Part shown: positions 1-4,738 of the stretch, piece by piece
Numbering within the stretch: position 1 is the stretch's first letter
Layout of the letters: each line of letters starts with the position of its first letter
The notes under the pieces: model-generated
Seen by the model: only the letters and a program-made list of their open reading frames with translations
What the model was told of the DNA's origin: nothing
Databases searched by the model: none
Translations under genes and position numbers: made by a program
Assembly: GCF_001889065.1 (NCBI RefSeq)
Contig: NZ_LWHB01000142.1
Coordinates: 1-7,610 of the forward strand
Origin: Suttonella ornithocola
Lineage (GTDB): Bacteria > Pseudomonadota > Gammaproteobacteria > Cardiobacteriales > Cardiobacteriaceae
Direction: 5' to 3'
Length of the DNA: 7,610 nucleotides

Positions 1-333
1 AGCTTCCTGTTTCATTTCTTTTCCAACCCAGTCAATTTGATTGTCCGGGAACACAGATAATTCACCGCCAGCGCAGACATACATAGGTGTTTCTGTCGTG
101 TCTTCTTCGATGACTTTTCCTTTGCTGGTGGGGATATCAGATTTAAGTTTGTGCATTACAGCAACTTGACTACTTGTCCCAATCTGCTTAAAAGTCAGTT
201 CAAGACAGACTTTGGCTTGCTTGCCGTGTTGCACAGTTTTCATGCCAGCATCTTTCAATGCAGCGATGAGCTTTTGCTCAAAGATGCCGCCGTCGAGTTC
301 GCCGACGAAACTTTCTGTTGTCATTTTTGACAT
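1..333 (-). CDS. Phage early-left protein of unknown function, 3' end outside window
   Basis: An open frame of 111 codons runs from an ATG at 333 to the left edge without a stop, so the C-terminus is missing. The start is supported by an AGGAGA ribosome binding site with a 5-base gap; a second in-frame ATG lies three codons in (324) but has no better site. The protein begins MSKMTTESFVGELDGG and contains an ETPMYVCAGGELSVFPDNQ stretch. From memory, small prophage proteins with a similar 'TPMYV..GG.L...P..Q' ending are common in early-left operons, but I know of no assigned function. It lacks a visible signal peptide or membrane segment and is probably cytoplasmic. It is the fifth gene of the leftward operon, 23 bases after the stop of the 94-aa gene. 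The frame is certain; the function is unknown. Confidence 0.85.
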   Translation of the reverse strand, partial: MSKMTTESFVGELDGGIFEQKLIAALKDAGMKTVQHGKQAKVCLELTFKQIGTSSQVAVMHKLKSDIPTSKGKVIEEDTTETPMYVCAGGELSVFPDNQIDWVGKEMKQEA

Positions 334-356
334 GGGTTTCTCCTAGTTGAGTAAAT

Positions 357-641
357 CTAGCCAAGAACGGCTTTGCTGGCTTCTAATACCGCCGCTTGTT
401 CTTCGTGGCTGTAGTTTGGGTTGTAAACCGTGGCAATATTGCGCCCTCTATCATTGAAAATTTTGATAGAGCCTTTTTGCCCGAGGTCGCCCGATGCGGT
501 GAATGCGCTAAATGACAGGCATTCTTCATTTATATGCGCGCAGACCAGCCAGCTGCCTTGCCCAGCAAGGCGCTTCTCAATGGCTTTGGCTGTTTGCTGG
601 ATGCAGTCAGCTGTTTCGGCAAATCTTTCAAAAATGTTCAT
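357..641 (-). CDS. Small phage protein of unknown function (94 aa)
   Basis: The frame ends in TAG at 357-359. I prefer the ATG at 641 (MNIFERFAETADCIQQ) over the in-frame TTG at 647. A GGGGA ribosome binding site lies about 9 bases before the ATG but only about 3 before the TTG. The N-terminal third is predicted helical (FERFAETADCIQQTAKAIEKRL) and the middle alternates hydrophobic and polar residues, as in a small alpha/beta fold, with two cysteines near residues 34-41. There is no signal peptide or membrane helix. I do not recognise the family. It is fourth in the early-left operon, about 37 bases after the coiled-coil gene. Early-left genes of lambdoid phages often act on host defence, recombination or cell division, but nothing here points to one of these. 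Confidence 0.75.
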   Translation of the reverse strand: MNIFERFAETADCIQQTAKAIEKRLAGQGSWLVCAHINEECLSFSAFTASGDLGQKGSIKIFNDRGRNIATVYNPNYSHEEQAAVLEASKAVLG

Positions 642-678
642 TTGCAATTTTCCCCGCGTTTGTATTTTGCTAAGTAAA

Positions 679-1161
679 TCATTTGTTTTCTCCGTTTAAT
701 TCTTTGATTTTGTAAAATATTTTTCTGAAAATCGTGTACTGCTCTTGATTTGGAATTGATTTGTGATAAGAACAAAGCACTTTTTGTGTTTTCTCATCCC
801 AAATAATCCGTCCTTTCTCAACGCCCCTCACAAAAAATCGATTGGGGTATTTCCTCCATTGAATTAGTTCCCCGCTTTCTAAGAAAGGTATTAGAAAGTT
901 TGGTATTTCTTGTTTCTCTACTTTTGCGATTTTTGCTTCTTCGCGTTCAATCGCATTTTTAGTTTTTTCTATGTCTTTTTCTAATTCAGATAGTCTTTCA
1001 TTTTGTTTTTCCCAGCGTTTCATTGTTGAAGCGCCATTTCTCTTATCGTTTAAAGGCTGTCCATTTGTGCTTCTAACATCATCAAAATGATGTTGTAAGT
1101 AGCTATCAAATTTAGCTTCTTTCTTAGCGAGTGAATTTTTTAGAACTTCTAAGCGGCTCAT
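679..1161 (-). CDS. Phage coiled-coil protein of unknown function (160 aa)
   Basis: The frame is open as far as 1299, but the true start is the ATG at 1161 (MSRLEVLKNSLAKKEAK). An AGGAGC site lies 7 bases upstream, and the ATG overlaps the TGA of the preceding lipoprotein gene (1158-1160), so translation is probably coupled. Residues 1-95 are charged and helical with two heptad-like segments (LEVLKNSLAKKEAKF, and about 55-85 rich in E, K and I), separated by a conserved-looking NGQPLNDKRNGASTMKRW segment. The C-terminal part (about 98-155) is a compact domain containing IQWRKYPNRFFVRGVEKGRI. From memory, proteins with this DKR..G...RW and W.K.PN.FFV layout recur in prophages of Acinetobacter, Pasteurellaceae and related hosts, without a known function. 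It is third in the early-left operon. Confidence 0.85.
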   Translation of the reverse strand: MSRLEVLKNSLAKKEAKFDSYLQHHFDDVRSTNGQPLNDKRNGASTMKRWEKQNERLSELEKDIEKTKNAIEREEAKIAKVEKQEIPNFLIPFLESGELIQWRKYPNRFFVRGVEKGRIIWDEKTQKVLCSYHKSIPNQEQYTIFRKIFYKIKELNGENK

Positions 1162-1352
1162 TTGAATTGCTCCTGATTTGATAATCTGTCTGCCAGTGCT
1201 TCGCAGGCGCCCGCTTCGCCTTGCTCGCACATGCTTTCTAAGAATGTGAGCGGTGGTCGGATAGATTGTTCTGTGTCTAGGCTCTCGCTGCCGACACATC
1301 CGACAGCGAGGAATAAAATAAAAATCATTGTGTAAGCGGCTAGGTCTTTCAT
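1158..1352 (-). CDS. Putative small lipoprotein of the early-left operon (64 aa)
   Basis: The gene is fixed by overlaps at both ends. Its ATG at 1352 overlaps the TGA of the 121-aa gene, and its TGA overlaps the ATG of the coiled-coil gene. The N-terminus (MKDLAAYTMIFILFLAVGC) has one lysine, a hydrophobic stretch at about 8-18 and an AVGC sequence ending at Cys19, close to a signal peptidase II lipobox ([LVI][ASTVI][GAS]C), although alanine at -3 is less usual. The mature part would be only about 45 residues and contains a CEQGEAGACEAL segment, resembling half of a Sel1/Hcp-type repeat with paired cysteines. A role at the cell envelope, such as superinfection exclusion, is inference from localisation alone. 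It is not Rz1: it is not nested in a spanin gene and is not proline-rich. Confidence 0.7.
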   Translation of the reverse strand: MKDLAAYTMIFILFLAVGCVGSESLDTEQSIRPPLTFLESMCEQGEAGACEALADRLSNQEQFK

Positions 1353-1714
1353 GCGCCTATCCAGTTCTCGATGCTTTCGAAAATGCTATCGGCGGAAACT
1401 AAGTCGCCGTAAGCGTCTAACTCAGTGGTGAAGCTTTCTTGTTTTTTCTCATCGCTATATCTGTCCCAAGCGCTGAAGTCAACGGTGATTGAGCCGTCTT
1501 TAACGCTAATCTCGGCGCTTCTTTCGCCAGTGATTTCTTCGCCCATATAAAACGAACCGCGCCAGTTGCCACATTCCCCGTATCCATATTCTGGGCGGGT
1601 ATCAGTGATTTTAGAAATGGTTACGCTGTTTTTATCAGTTTTTACCTCGTAAGCCTCGCCTGTGTAGTCTTCGGCGAGTGCTTCTGAGAAGTAAGAGAGA
1701 ATTTCTTGTGTCAT
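1349..1714 (-). CDS. Acidic early-left protein of unknown function (121 aa)
   Basis: This is the first gene after the PL-like promoter, with its ATG at 1714 and a GGAA ribosome binding site about 8 bases upstream. It overlaps the lipoprotein gene by four bases (ATGA). By my count the protein has about 26 Asp/Glu against about 10 Lys/Arg, so it is strongly acidic. It contains a central YGYGECGNWRGSFYMGEE stretch and ends in an amphipathic helix (ADSIFESIENWIGA). It has no signal peptide or membrane segment. I do not recognise the family. Acidic proteins made first in the early-left operon include DNA mimics that block restriction enzymes (ArdA and Ocr are known examples elsewhere), but no sequence similarity to those is visible, so this is only a hypothesis. 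The repressor is expected to silence the gene in the lysogen. Confidence 0.8.
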   Translation of the reverse strand: MTQEILSYFSEALAEDYTGEAYEVKTDKNSVTISKITDTRPEYGYGECGNWRGSFYMGEEITGERSAEISVKDGSITVDFSAWDRYSDEKKQESFTTELDAYGDLVSADSIFESIENWIGA

Positions 1715-1746
1715 CGTGCTGTTCCGTGTTGTGCTTCGATGACTAA

Positions 1747-1775
1747 AGTTTAGCTAACCAAACAAATAAAATCAA
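1747..1775 (-). promoter_or_regulatory. PL-like early leftward promoter
   Basis: On the minus strand, TTGATT (1775-1770) and TAAACT (1752-1747) are separated by exactly 17 bases. The 29-base block matches the PR promoter at 3621-3649 in 23 positions, including the -10 hexamer and a central TTTGTTTGGT. It points at the 121-aa gene and would drive the leftward operon. OL1 covers its spacer and -10, and OL2 covers its -35, so CI would repress it. Confidence 0.75.
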
Positions 1776-1808
1776 GTAAACCAAACAAAAAAGTTTGTAA
1801 AAATAAAC
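1748..1808. promoter_or_regulatory. OL operator array (three sites)
   Basis: Three 16-bp sites with partial dyad symmetry are seen. OL1 at 1748-1763 is GTTTAGCTAACCAAAC. OL2 at 1771-1786 reads GTTTGGTTTACTTGAT on the minus strand. OL3 at 1793-1808 is GTTTGTAAAAATAAAC. Centre spacings are about 23 and 22 bp. OL1 has half-sites GTTTAGCT and GTTTGGTT, which agree with the OR1 half-sites, and OL2 matches OR2 at 12 of 16 positions. The arrangement implies that CI and Cro bind both PL and PR. OL1 and OL2 are well supported; OL3 is weaker. Confidence 0.65.
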
Positions 1809-1849
1809 TTAATTTTTTAAATAGTTGTTTATCAACTTATTTTTTACAT

Positions 1850-1872
1850 AAAAAAACCGCCAAAAGGCGGTT
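1850..1872 (-). terminator. Rho-independent terminator after the methyltransferase gene
   Basis: A perfect 7-bp inverted repeat, AACCGCC (1855-1861) and GGCGGTT (1866-1872), has a 4-base loop and, read leftward, is followed by seven T residues. It lies 18 bases past the methyltransferase stop. It would end transcription from the repressor/methyltransferase side and keep it out of the PL operon. Confidence 0.85.
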
Positions 1873-1890
1873 CTAAATATAGTGCATAAA

Positions 1891-2667
1891 CTAAGATATT
1901 TTATGATCAGACAATTTTTTGTGTTCAAGCAGTCTGAAATGATTAGAGGTAATCAAAAGCTCTGTTCCTATTCTCTTTTTAGCAGCACTATAATAAATAT
2001 CAAAGGTATATTTTTTAAAGTTGTTGTATAAGTCTATAATTTCTGGAGTATTATCATAAGTAAGTATCCAAGGGATTTTGGTATTAGTTAACTTTTTGGC
2101 TATATCTACATGATTTTTATGCATATAAAAATTTGTATATAGTGTTTTTCCTTTATTATAGTAGGGTGGATCAGCCATTAAAAATGGTTTTGCTAATCCT
2201 AACTCTTCTAGCTTATTAATAAAATCTATTCCATCAAGATTATATATATGAATACGTGATTTTTTACTGGCTATTTGATGAATTTTATTTATTAGGCTAT
2301 CTTTCTGGAATCTACAATCCATTTTGTATTTGCCTTCTTGGTTATATCCACCAATTACTCCAGCTTTGATAATTCCAGATCGATTTGTTCGATTTAGGTA
2401 TAAAGTAGAAAATGCCAAATCTAACGGATCGGCTATATCTTTATGATTTTGAATGCTCTTTTGCTGTTCCCATTCTTCAATAGTCAGTTTGGCCAAACGG
2501 ATACGATTGGATAATTCTTCTGTATGTTCCATTATGCAGAGCCACAAAGAGGCAATAGATCTGTCAATATCATTAATATAGATTTCATCTACAATATTGT
2601 TAAATAATAAGGATAAGGCTAGACCACAACCGCCTGCGTAAGGCTCAGCATATTGGCATGAAGTCAT
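1891..2667 (-). CDS. D12-class DNA N6-adenine methyltransferase, N-terminally truncated
   Basis: D12-class enzymes transfer a methyl group from S-adenosylmethionine to adenine N6 in DNA. The 258 residues show motif I, EPYAGGCGLAL (8-18), the acidic NDID (32-35), an NRTNRSG block (92-98) and catalytic motif IV, DPPY (166-169), all in the expected order. What is missing is the first 30-35 residues with the PGGK-type segment that normally starts this family and helps bind the cofactor. Upstream the frame continues only eight codons (SHYIIQHN) before a TGA inside the palindrome, and there is no ribosome binding site before the ATG. The gene is therefore probably a remnant, though recent, because the rest is intact. 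It is clearly more AT-rich than the replication genes and lies behind the repressor, where lambda carries rexAB, suggesting acquired cargo that could be transcribed in the lysogen. Confidence 0.85.
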   Translation of the reverse strand: MTSCQYAEPYAGGCGLALSLLFNNIVDEIYINDIDRSIASLWLCIMEHTEELSNRIRLAKLTIEEWEQQKSIQNHKDIADPLDLAFSTLYLNRTNRSGIIKAGVIGGYNQEGKYKMDCRFQKDSLINKIHQIASKKSRIHIYNLDGIDFINKLEELGLAKPFLMADPPYYNKGKTLYTNFYMHKNHVDIAKKLTNTKIPWILTYDNTPEIIDLYNNFKKYTFDIYYSAAKKRIGTELLITSNHFRLLEHKKLSDHKIS

Positions 2668-2679
2668 ATTATGTTGAAT

Positions 2680-2779
2680 AATATAGTGCGATCAGCTAAA
2701 AAACAAAACATCCTATAGCCCTTATCTAGCCATTCTGTCGGTAGATAACGTTATGTTTTTTAGCTGATTTGACTATATT
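2680..2779. repeat. 100-bp imperfect palindrome at the junction of two truncated genes
   Basis: The arms 2680-2705 and 2754-2779 (26 bp) are inverted copies with only three adjacent mismatches (GCG against TTG). Each has an 8-bp outer block (AATATAGT) and a 15-bp inner block (ATCAGCTAAAAAACA). Inside lies a second perfect inverted repeat, TTATCTA (2722-2728) and TAGATAA (2742-2748). No clear target-site duplication is visible. It separates the ATPase-like start from the headless methyltransferase. It could be a MITE-like insertion, a deletion scar or a structured RNA element. The symmetry is certain, its nature is not. Confidence 0.75.
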
Positions 2780-2842
2780 TATTTTTATGTTACGCAGTTT
2801 TCGAAATCCTATTTCATCGAATTCGATTTGAGTTATTTTCAT
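2726..2842 (-). pseudogene. Remnant of an AAA-ATPase-like gene (first ~25 codons)
   Basis: An ATG at 2842 opens a 38-codon frame beginning MKITQIEFDEIGFRKLRNIK and ending in TAG at 2726-2728 inside the palindrome. The first 23-25 residues resemble the beta-strand start of SMC/RecF-like AAA ATPases ('MKIT.I.F....F..L.NI.I.I'), in which a Walker A GxxGxGKS should follow within about 15 residues. Here the similarity stops where the palindrome begins and no P-loop is present. No convincing ribosome binding site is seen. I read it as the surviving 5' end of a gene whose body was lost together with the head of the methyltransferase. A chance frame cannot be excluded because the match is short and judged by eye. 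Confidence 0.4.
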
Positions 2843-2879
2843 GCAATAAATATCTCTAAACTATGGTTATATTTTAAAT

Positions 2880-3584
2880 TCATACCATTACCTGCCATGT
2901 AAAAATCTTACCAACTACTTCAATTTCTTCAATCGGTACACATTCATCTTTATAGTCAATATCGTTGTAGCTATTAATGCGTACATAACCATTAGGCAAG
3001 CGGTAGAGGCGTTTAATGCGTAGCAATCCCCCATGATCAATCGCATATATCTTGCCGTCCATGATGCGTTTTTCGCCCATATTAATACCAATAGTTGAGC
3101 CTGGTGGAATGACTGGCTCCATTGAATCTCCAGTCATGCTAACCATCACTGCATCTTTAGGACTGACGTTGTAGCGATGTAATGTAGATTTAGCAAATGC
3201 CAATTTATACCCATTGAAGTCTTCAGTTGGAAAGCATCCTTTCCCGCCCTGAAACTCTACGTCTTTATAAAAAGGCAAATAGGCAAATTCATCTTCTGGT
3301 AAAGGATCATTTTTGCTCCAAAGTTGCATATCAATGACTTCACCGATATCACCTTTGGGTTTACTTTCTGACTTTATTTCTGGAGTCCCAGCGCCAAACA
3401 TGAGCCAATCATAATCACACTGTAAATAATCAGCTAGTTTTGATGCATATTTAACACTTGGCGCAGAAACTCCGCTTAGCCATTGACTGACTGAGCCTCG
3501 TGAAGCTTTTGTATGTCGCACGATATCTACTTGTTTGATACCAAGTTCTTCCATGCGCTGTTTTATGCGGTTCTCTATATTCAT
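2880..3584 (-). CDS. CI-type phage repressor (HTH + S24 peptidase domain)
   Basis: This is the lysogeny repressor (234 aa), expected to bind OL and OR as dimers and shut off early transcription. Residues 3-62 form a helix-turn-helix domain of the HTH_3 type (KQVDIVRHTKASRGSVSQWL at about 18-36). Residues 100-230 form a LexA/CI-like S24 domain with nucleophile Ser154 in TGDSMEP and Lys191 in LLRIKRLY. The place where relatives carry the Ala-Gly or Cys-Gly scissile bond reads EFQGGKG (110-116), so the cut would fall at Gln112-Gly113. This is unusual and may reduce RecA-triggered self-cleavage. A TAGAAT -10 lies only about 9 bases before the ATG and no Shine-Dalgarno is visible, suggesting a leaderless mRNA as for lambda cI from PRM. 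OR3 overlaps this promoter, implying autoregulation. Confidence 0.93.
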   Translation of the reverse strand: MNIENRIKQRMEELGIKQVDIVRHTKASRGSVSQWLSGVSAPSVKYASKLADYLQCDYDWLMFGAGTPEIKSESKPKGDIGEVIDMQLWSKNDPLPEDEFAYLPFYKDVEFQGGKGCFPTEDFNGYKLAFAKSTLHRYNVSPKDAVMVSMTGDSMEPVIPPGSTIGINMGEKRIMDGKIYAIDHGGLLRIKRLYRLPNGYVRINSYNDIDYKDECVPIEEIEVVGKIFTWQVMV

Positions 3585-3585
3585 G

Positions 3586-3648
3586 GTTGAGTATTCTAAA
3601 CTTTATTTTGTTTGGATTTATTGACCTTTTTTGTTTGGTAGACTAAAC
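3586..3648. promoter_or_regulatory. OR operator array (three sites) between repressor and cro
   Basis: Three 16-bp sites are seen. OR3 at 3586-3601 is GTTGAGTATTCTAAAC. OR2 at 3610-3625 is GTTTGGATTTATTGAC. OR1 at 3633-3648 is GTTTGGTAGACTAAAC. Centre spacings are 24 and 23 bp, close to those of lambda OR. OR1 and OR3 each show 6 of 8 symmetric matches; OR2 is less symmetric but matches OL2. OR1 overlaps the PR spacer and -10, OR2 overlaps the PR -35, and OR3 overlaps the repressor promoter. A further CTAAAC half-site lies at 3652-3657. Confidence 0.65.
3593..3598 (-). promoter_or_regulatory. -10 element of the repressor promoter (PRM-like)
   Basis: TAGAAT on the minus strand lies 9 bases upstream of the repressor ATG. 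Transcription would begin about 1-3 bases before the start codon. No good -35 hexamer is visible at 16-18 bases, as expected for an activated PRM-type promoter. It sits inside OR3. Confidence 0.5.
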
Positions 3649-3649
3649 T
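3621..3649 (+). promoter_or_regulatory. PR-like early rightward promoter
   Basis: TTGACC (3621-3626) and TAAACT (3644-3649) are separated by 17 bases. Transcription would start near 3656 and run into cro, cII and the replication genes. OR1 fills the spacer and -10 and OR2 covers the -35, so bound repressor should block RNA polymerase. The block is 23/29 identical to PL. Confidence 0.8.
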
Positions 3650-3671
3650 CTCTAAACAAAAAGGAGCTTAT

Positions 3672-3884
3672 ATGTTCAAAAAAGATGTTATTACCTATTT
3701 TGGCAGTCAGATTGCTGTTGCTGATGCATTAGGCATTGGTAAATCTAGTGTTTCATTATGGGGACGGGTTATACCTCAGTTGCGAGCAATGCAGCTAGAG
3801 CAATTAACTGGTGGAAAACTTCACTATGATGAATTTGTTTACTCCTCTAAACCTGTTAAGAGGAGTTTAACGAATGTTCAATAA
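3672..3884 (+). CDS. cro: Cro-like repressor
   Basis: This 70-aa protein begins MFKKDVITYFGSQIAVADALGI and has a short helix-turn-helix (about 12-30, VADALGIGKSSVSLWGRVIP). It matches the Cro family pattern 'YFG....A..LGI...SVS.WG..IP', followed by a short beta-rich tail. Cro proteins bind the same operators as CI with reversed preference and favour lytic growth by shutting off the repressor promoter. The start is supported by AAGGAG (3661-3666), 5 bases before the ATG. It is divergent from the repressor gene and is the first gene after PR. Its end overlaps the cII gene by 11 bases, so cII translation is probably coupled to cro. No oddity is seen in the domain. Confidence 0.93.
   Translation: MFKKDVITYFGSQIAVADALGIGKSSVSLWGRVIPQLRAMQLEQLTGGKLHYDEFVYSSKPVKRSLTNVQ
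3841..3866 (+). promoter_or_regulatory. Hairpin sequestering the cII ribosome binding site
   Basis: ACTCCTCT (3841-3848) is perfectly complementary to AGAGGAGT (3859-3866), with a 10-base loop. The second arm contains the AGAGGAG Shine-Dalgarno for the ATG at 3874. In mRNA the site would be masked unless ribosomes finishing cro open the stem. Confidence 0.65.
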
Positions 3885-4347
3885 TCAAACAATGCGCACA
3901 ACTAGAGCGGACGCGCGCAAAGCAGATTTTTCCGCCATTTTTCGAGCCATCAATAATGATTTTAGACGTTATCCCGGTGGGGCAAGAGCAATAGCAGAAG
4001 TAATTGGGATTAACGATTCCACGCTTCGCAATATGTTTTCTGAGCAAACCGAGTCCATGCCGTCGCTCTGGGTATTTTTAAGCGTTTTAGAGCAGCTACA
4101 TGGGCAAGGCAGTATGAATGCCTTATGCGCATTGGCAAATGGGCGATTCATGCCGTTTGAAGAGGAAAGCGAGCAAGAAGATTGCTGCTGTGTGCTTGAA
4201 TCAATCAGTCATTTTTTGGCTTGGGCAAGCGATGCAACGAATGCTTTAGCAGACGGCGTGTTATCGCGCAATGAAAAAGCTCAGTTATCAGCAGAGTTAG
4301 ATGATGTGCAAAACGCAATTCTGCGTTTGCGCAAGGTTTTGCAATAA
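3874..4347 (+). CDS. CII-like regulatory protein (Phage_CP76 family)
   Basis: This 157-aa protein matches, from memory, the phage regulatory CII family typified by CP76 (Phage_CP76), not lambda CII. Its core at about 18-93 includes DFRRYPGGARAIAEVIGI, NDSTLRNMFSE and a leucine-rich SLWVFLSVLEQLHGQG. These form a helix-turn-helix-like N-terminal region followed by helices for oligomerisation. Members sit directly behind cro and are thought to activate the lysogenic pathway. The C-terminal 60 residues are helical and start with an unusual CCC triplet (about residues 109-111). The start ATG at 3874 overlaps the end of cro; its AGAGGAG site is 7-8 bases upstream but locked in a hairpin. A second in-frame ATG (MRTTRAD, 3892) has no comparable site. 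Confidence 0.82.
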   Translation: MFNNQTMRTTRADARKADFSAIFRAINNDFRRYPGGARAIAEVIGINDSTLRNMFSEQTESMPSLWVFLSVLEQLHGQGSMNALCALANGRFMPFEEESEQEDCCCVLESISHFLAWASDATNALADGVLSRNEKAQLSAELDDVQNAILRLRKVLQ

Positions 4348-4367
4348 AAAAAGCCGCACAGGGCGGC
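4346..4367 (-). terminator. Possible terminator for antisense (leftward) transcription
   Basis: GCCGC (4353-4357) and GCGGC (4363-4367) form a 5-bp stem with a 5-base loop. The run of seven A at 4346-4352 gives a T-tract only when read leftward. It would stop antisense transcripts before they enter cII and cro. Rightward there is no T-run, so the PR operon should read through. Confidence 0.45.
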
Positions 4368-4388
4368 GAACAAAATAGCGAGGACATT

Positions 4389-4445
4389 ATGACAGAAATC
4401 AGAAAAGAAAATCAAGCTTGGATAAGCGTTTTGGGAGGTGAGTAA
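4389..4445 (+). CDS. 18-aa mini-ORF coupled to the winged-helix gene
   Basis: ATG at 4389 is preceded by GAGGA at a 6-7 base gap and opens an 18-codon frame, MTEIRKENQAWISVLGGE, ending in TAA at 4443-4445. The final A of that stop is the first base of the next ATG (4445). The good ribosome binding site, close packing and stop/start overlap suggest that it is translated, as a small phage peptide or as a leader that delivers ribosomes to the next gene. The last codons (GGA GGT GAG) double as the Shine-Dalgarno of the downstream gene. I recognise no function. Confidence 0.5.
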   Translation: MTEIRKENQAWISVLGGE

Positions 4446-4738
4446 TGATGACTCAATCCCAACACGCACAAGTCCGCGCAGAGATAACCGCTCATATCAA
4501 GCAAAACGGCAAGCATCCGACGCAATGCCAAACGCTGTTGTTGATGCTTAAAACCGGCGCTGAGATTACGCAAAAAGATGCCGAGCAATATGGATTAGGC
4601 GCGGCTTTTCGCTCGCGGATTAGCGATTTAAAGCGTCGTGGCGTATTGATTAACAGCGATTACATCAACGTTAAATCACGCTTTGATGATAAGCAAGCGC
4701 AGGTCAAAGCGCATCGGTTAGTTGGAGTGGCGCAATGA
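4445..4738 (+). CDS. Winged-helix DNA-binding protein (HTH_39-like)
   Basis: This 97-aa protein has a winged-helix domain at about 26-82. A helix containing QCQTLLLMLKTGAEITQKDA is followed by EQYGLGAAFRSRISDLKRRG and a short wing (VLINSDYINVKSRF). It resembles the phage 'helix-turn-helix domain' family in which a Q.....LL..G..IT..DA opening precedes a R...R...L...G segment. A role in early regulation or replication is likely from its place between cII and the replication genes, but its target is unknown. Two adjacent ATG codons (4445 and 4448) are both served by GGGAGG at 4433-4438, with gaps of 6 and 9 bases. It overlaps the next gene by four bases (ATGA). Confidence 0.8.
   Translation: MMTQSQHAQVRAEITAHIKQNGKHPTQCQTLLLMLKTGAEITQKDAEQYGLGAAFRSRISDLKRRGVLINSDYINVKSRFDDKQAQVKAHRLVGVAQ

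Noticed and set aside
1162..1299. 46-codon N-terminal extension of the coiled-coil gene
   Set aside because: The extension is Arg-rich shadow sequence of the lipoprotein gene; the ATG at 1161 has a good ribosome site and a coupled start.
1927..1938. AAGCAGTCTGAA, resembling a Neisseriaceae DNA uptake sequence
   Set aside because: It is a single copy inside the methyltransferase gene and differs by two or more bases from the known dialects; one imperfect match is expected by chance and does not identify the host.
2680..2779. Retron msr-msd RNA or integron attC site
   Set aside because: Nested inverted repeats and a nearby methyltransferase hinted at these, but no reverse transcriptase or integron integrase is present and the attC core GTTRRRY pairing is not found.
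3856..4469. Four short minus-strand frames opposite cII
   Set aside because: They are cysteine- and serine-rich shadow sequences with no ribosome sites; the plus-strand cII reading is strongly supported.
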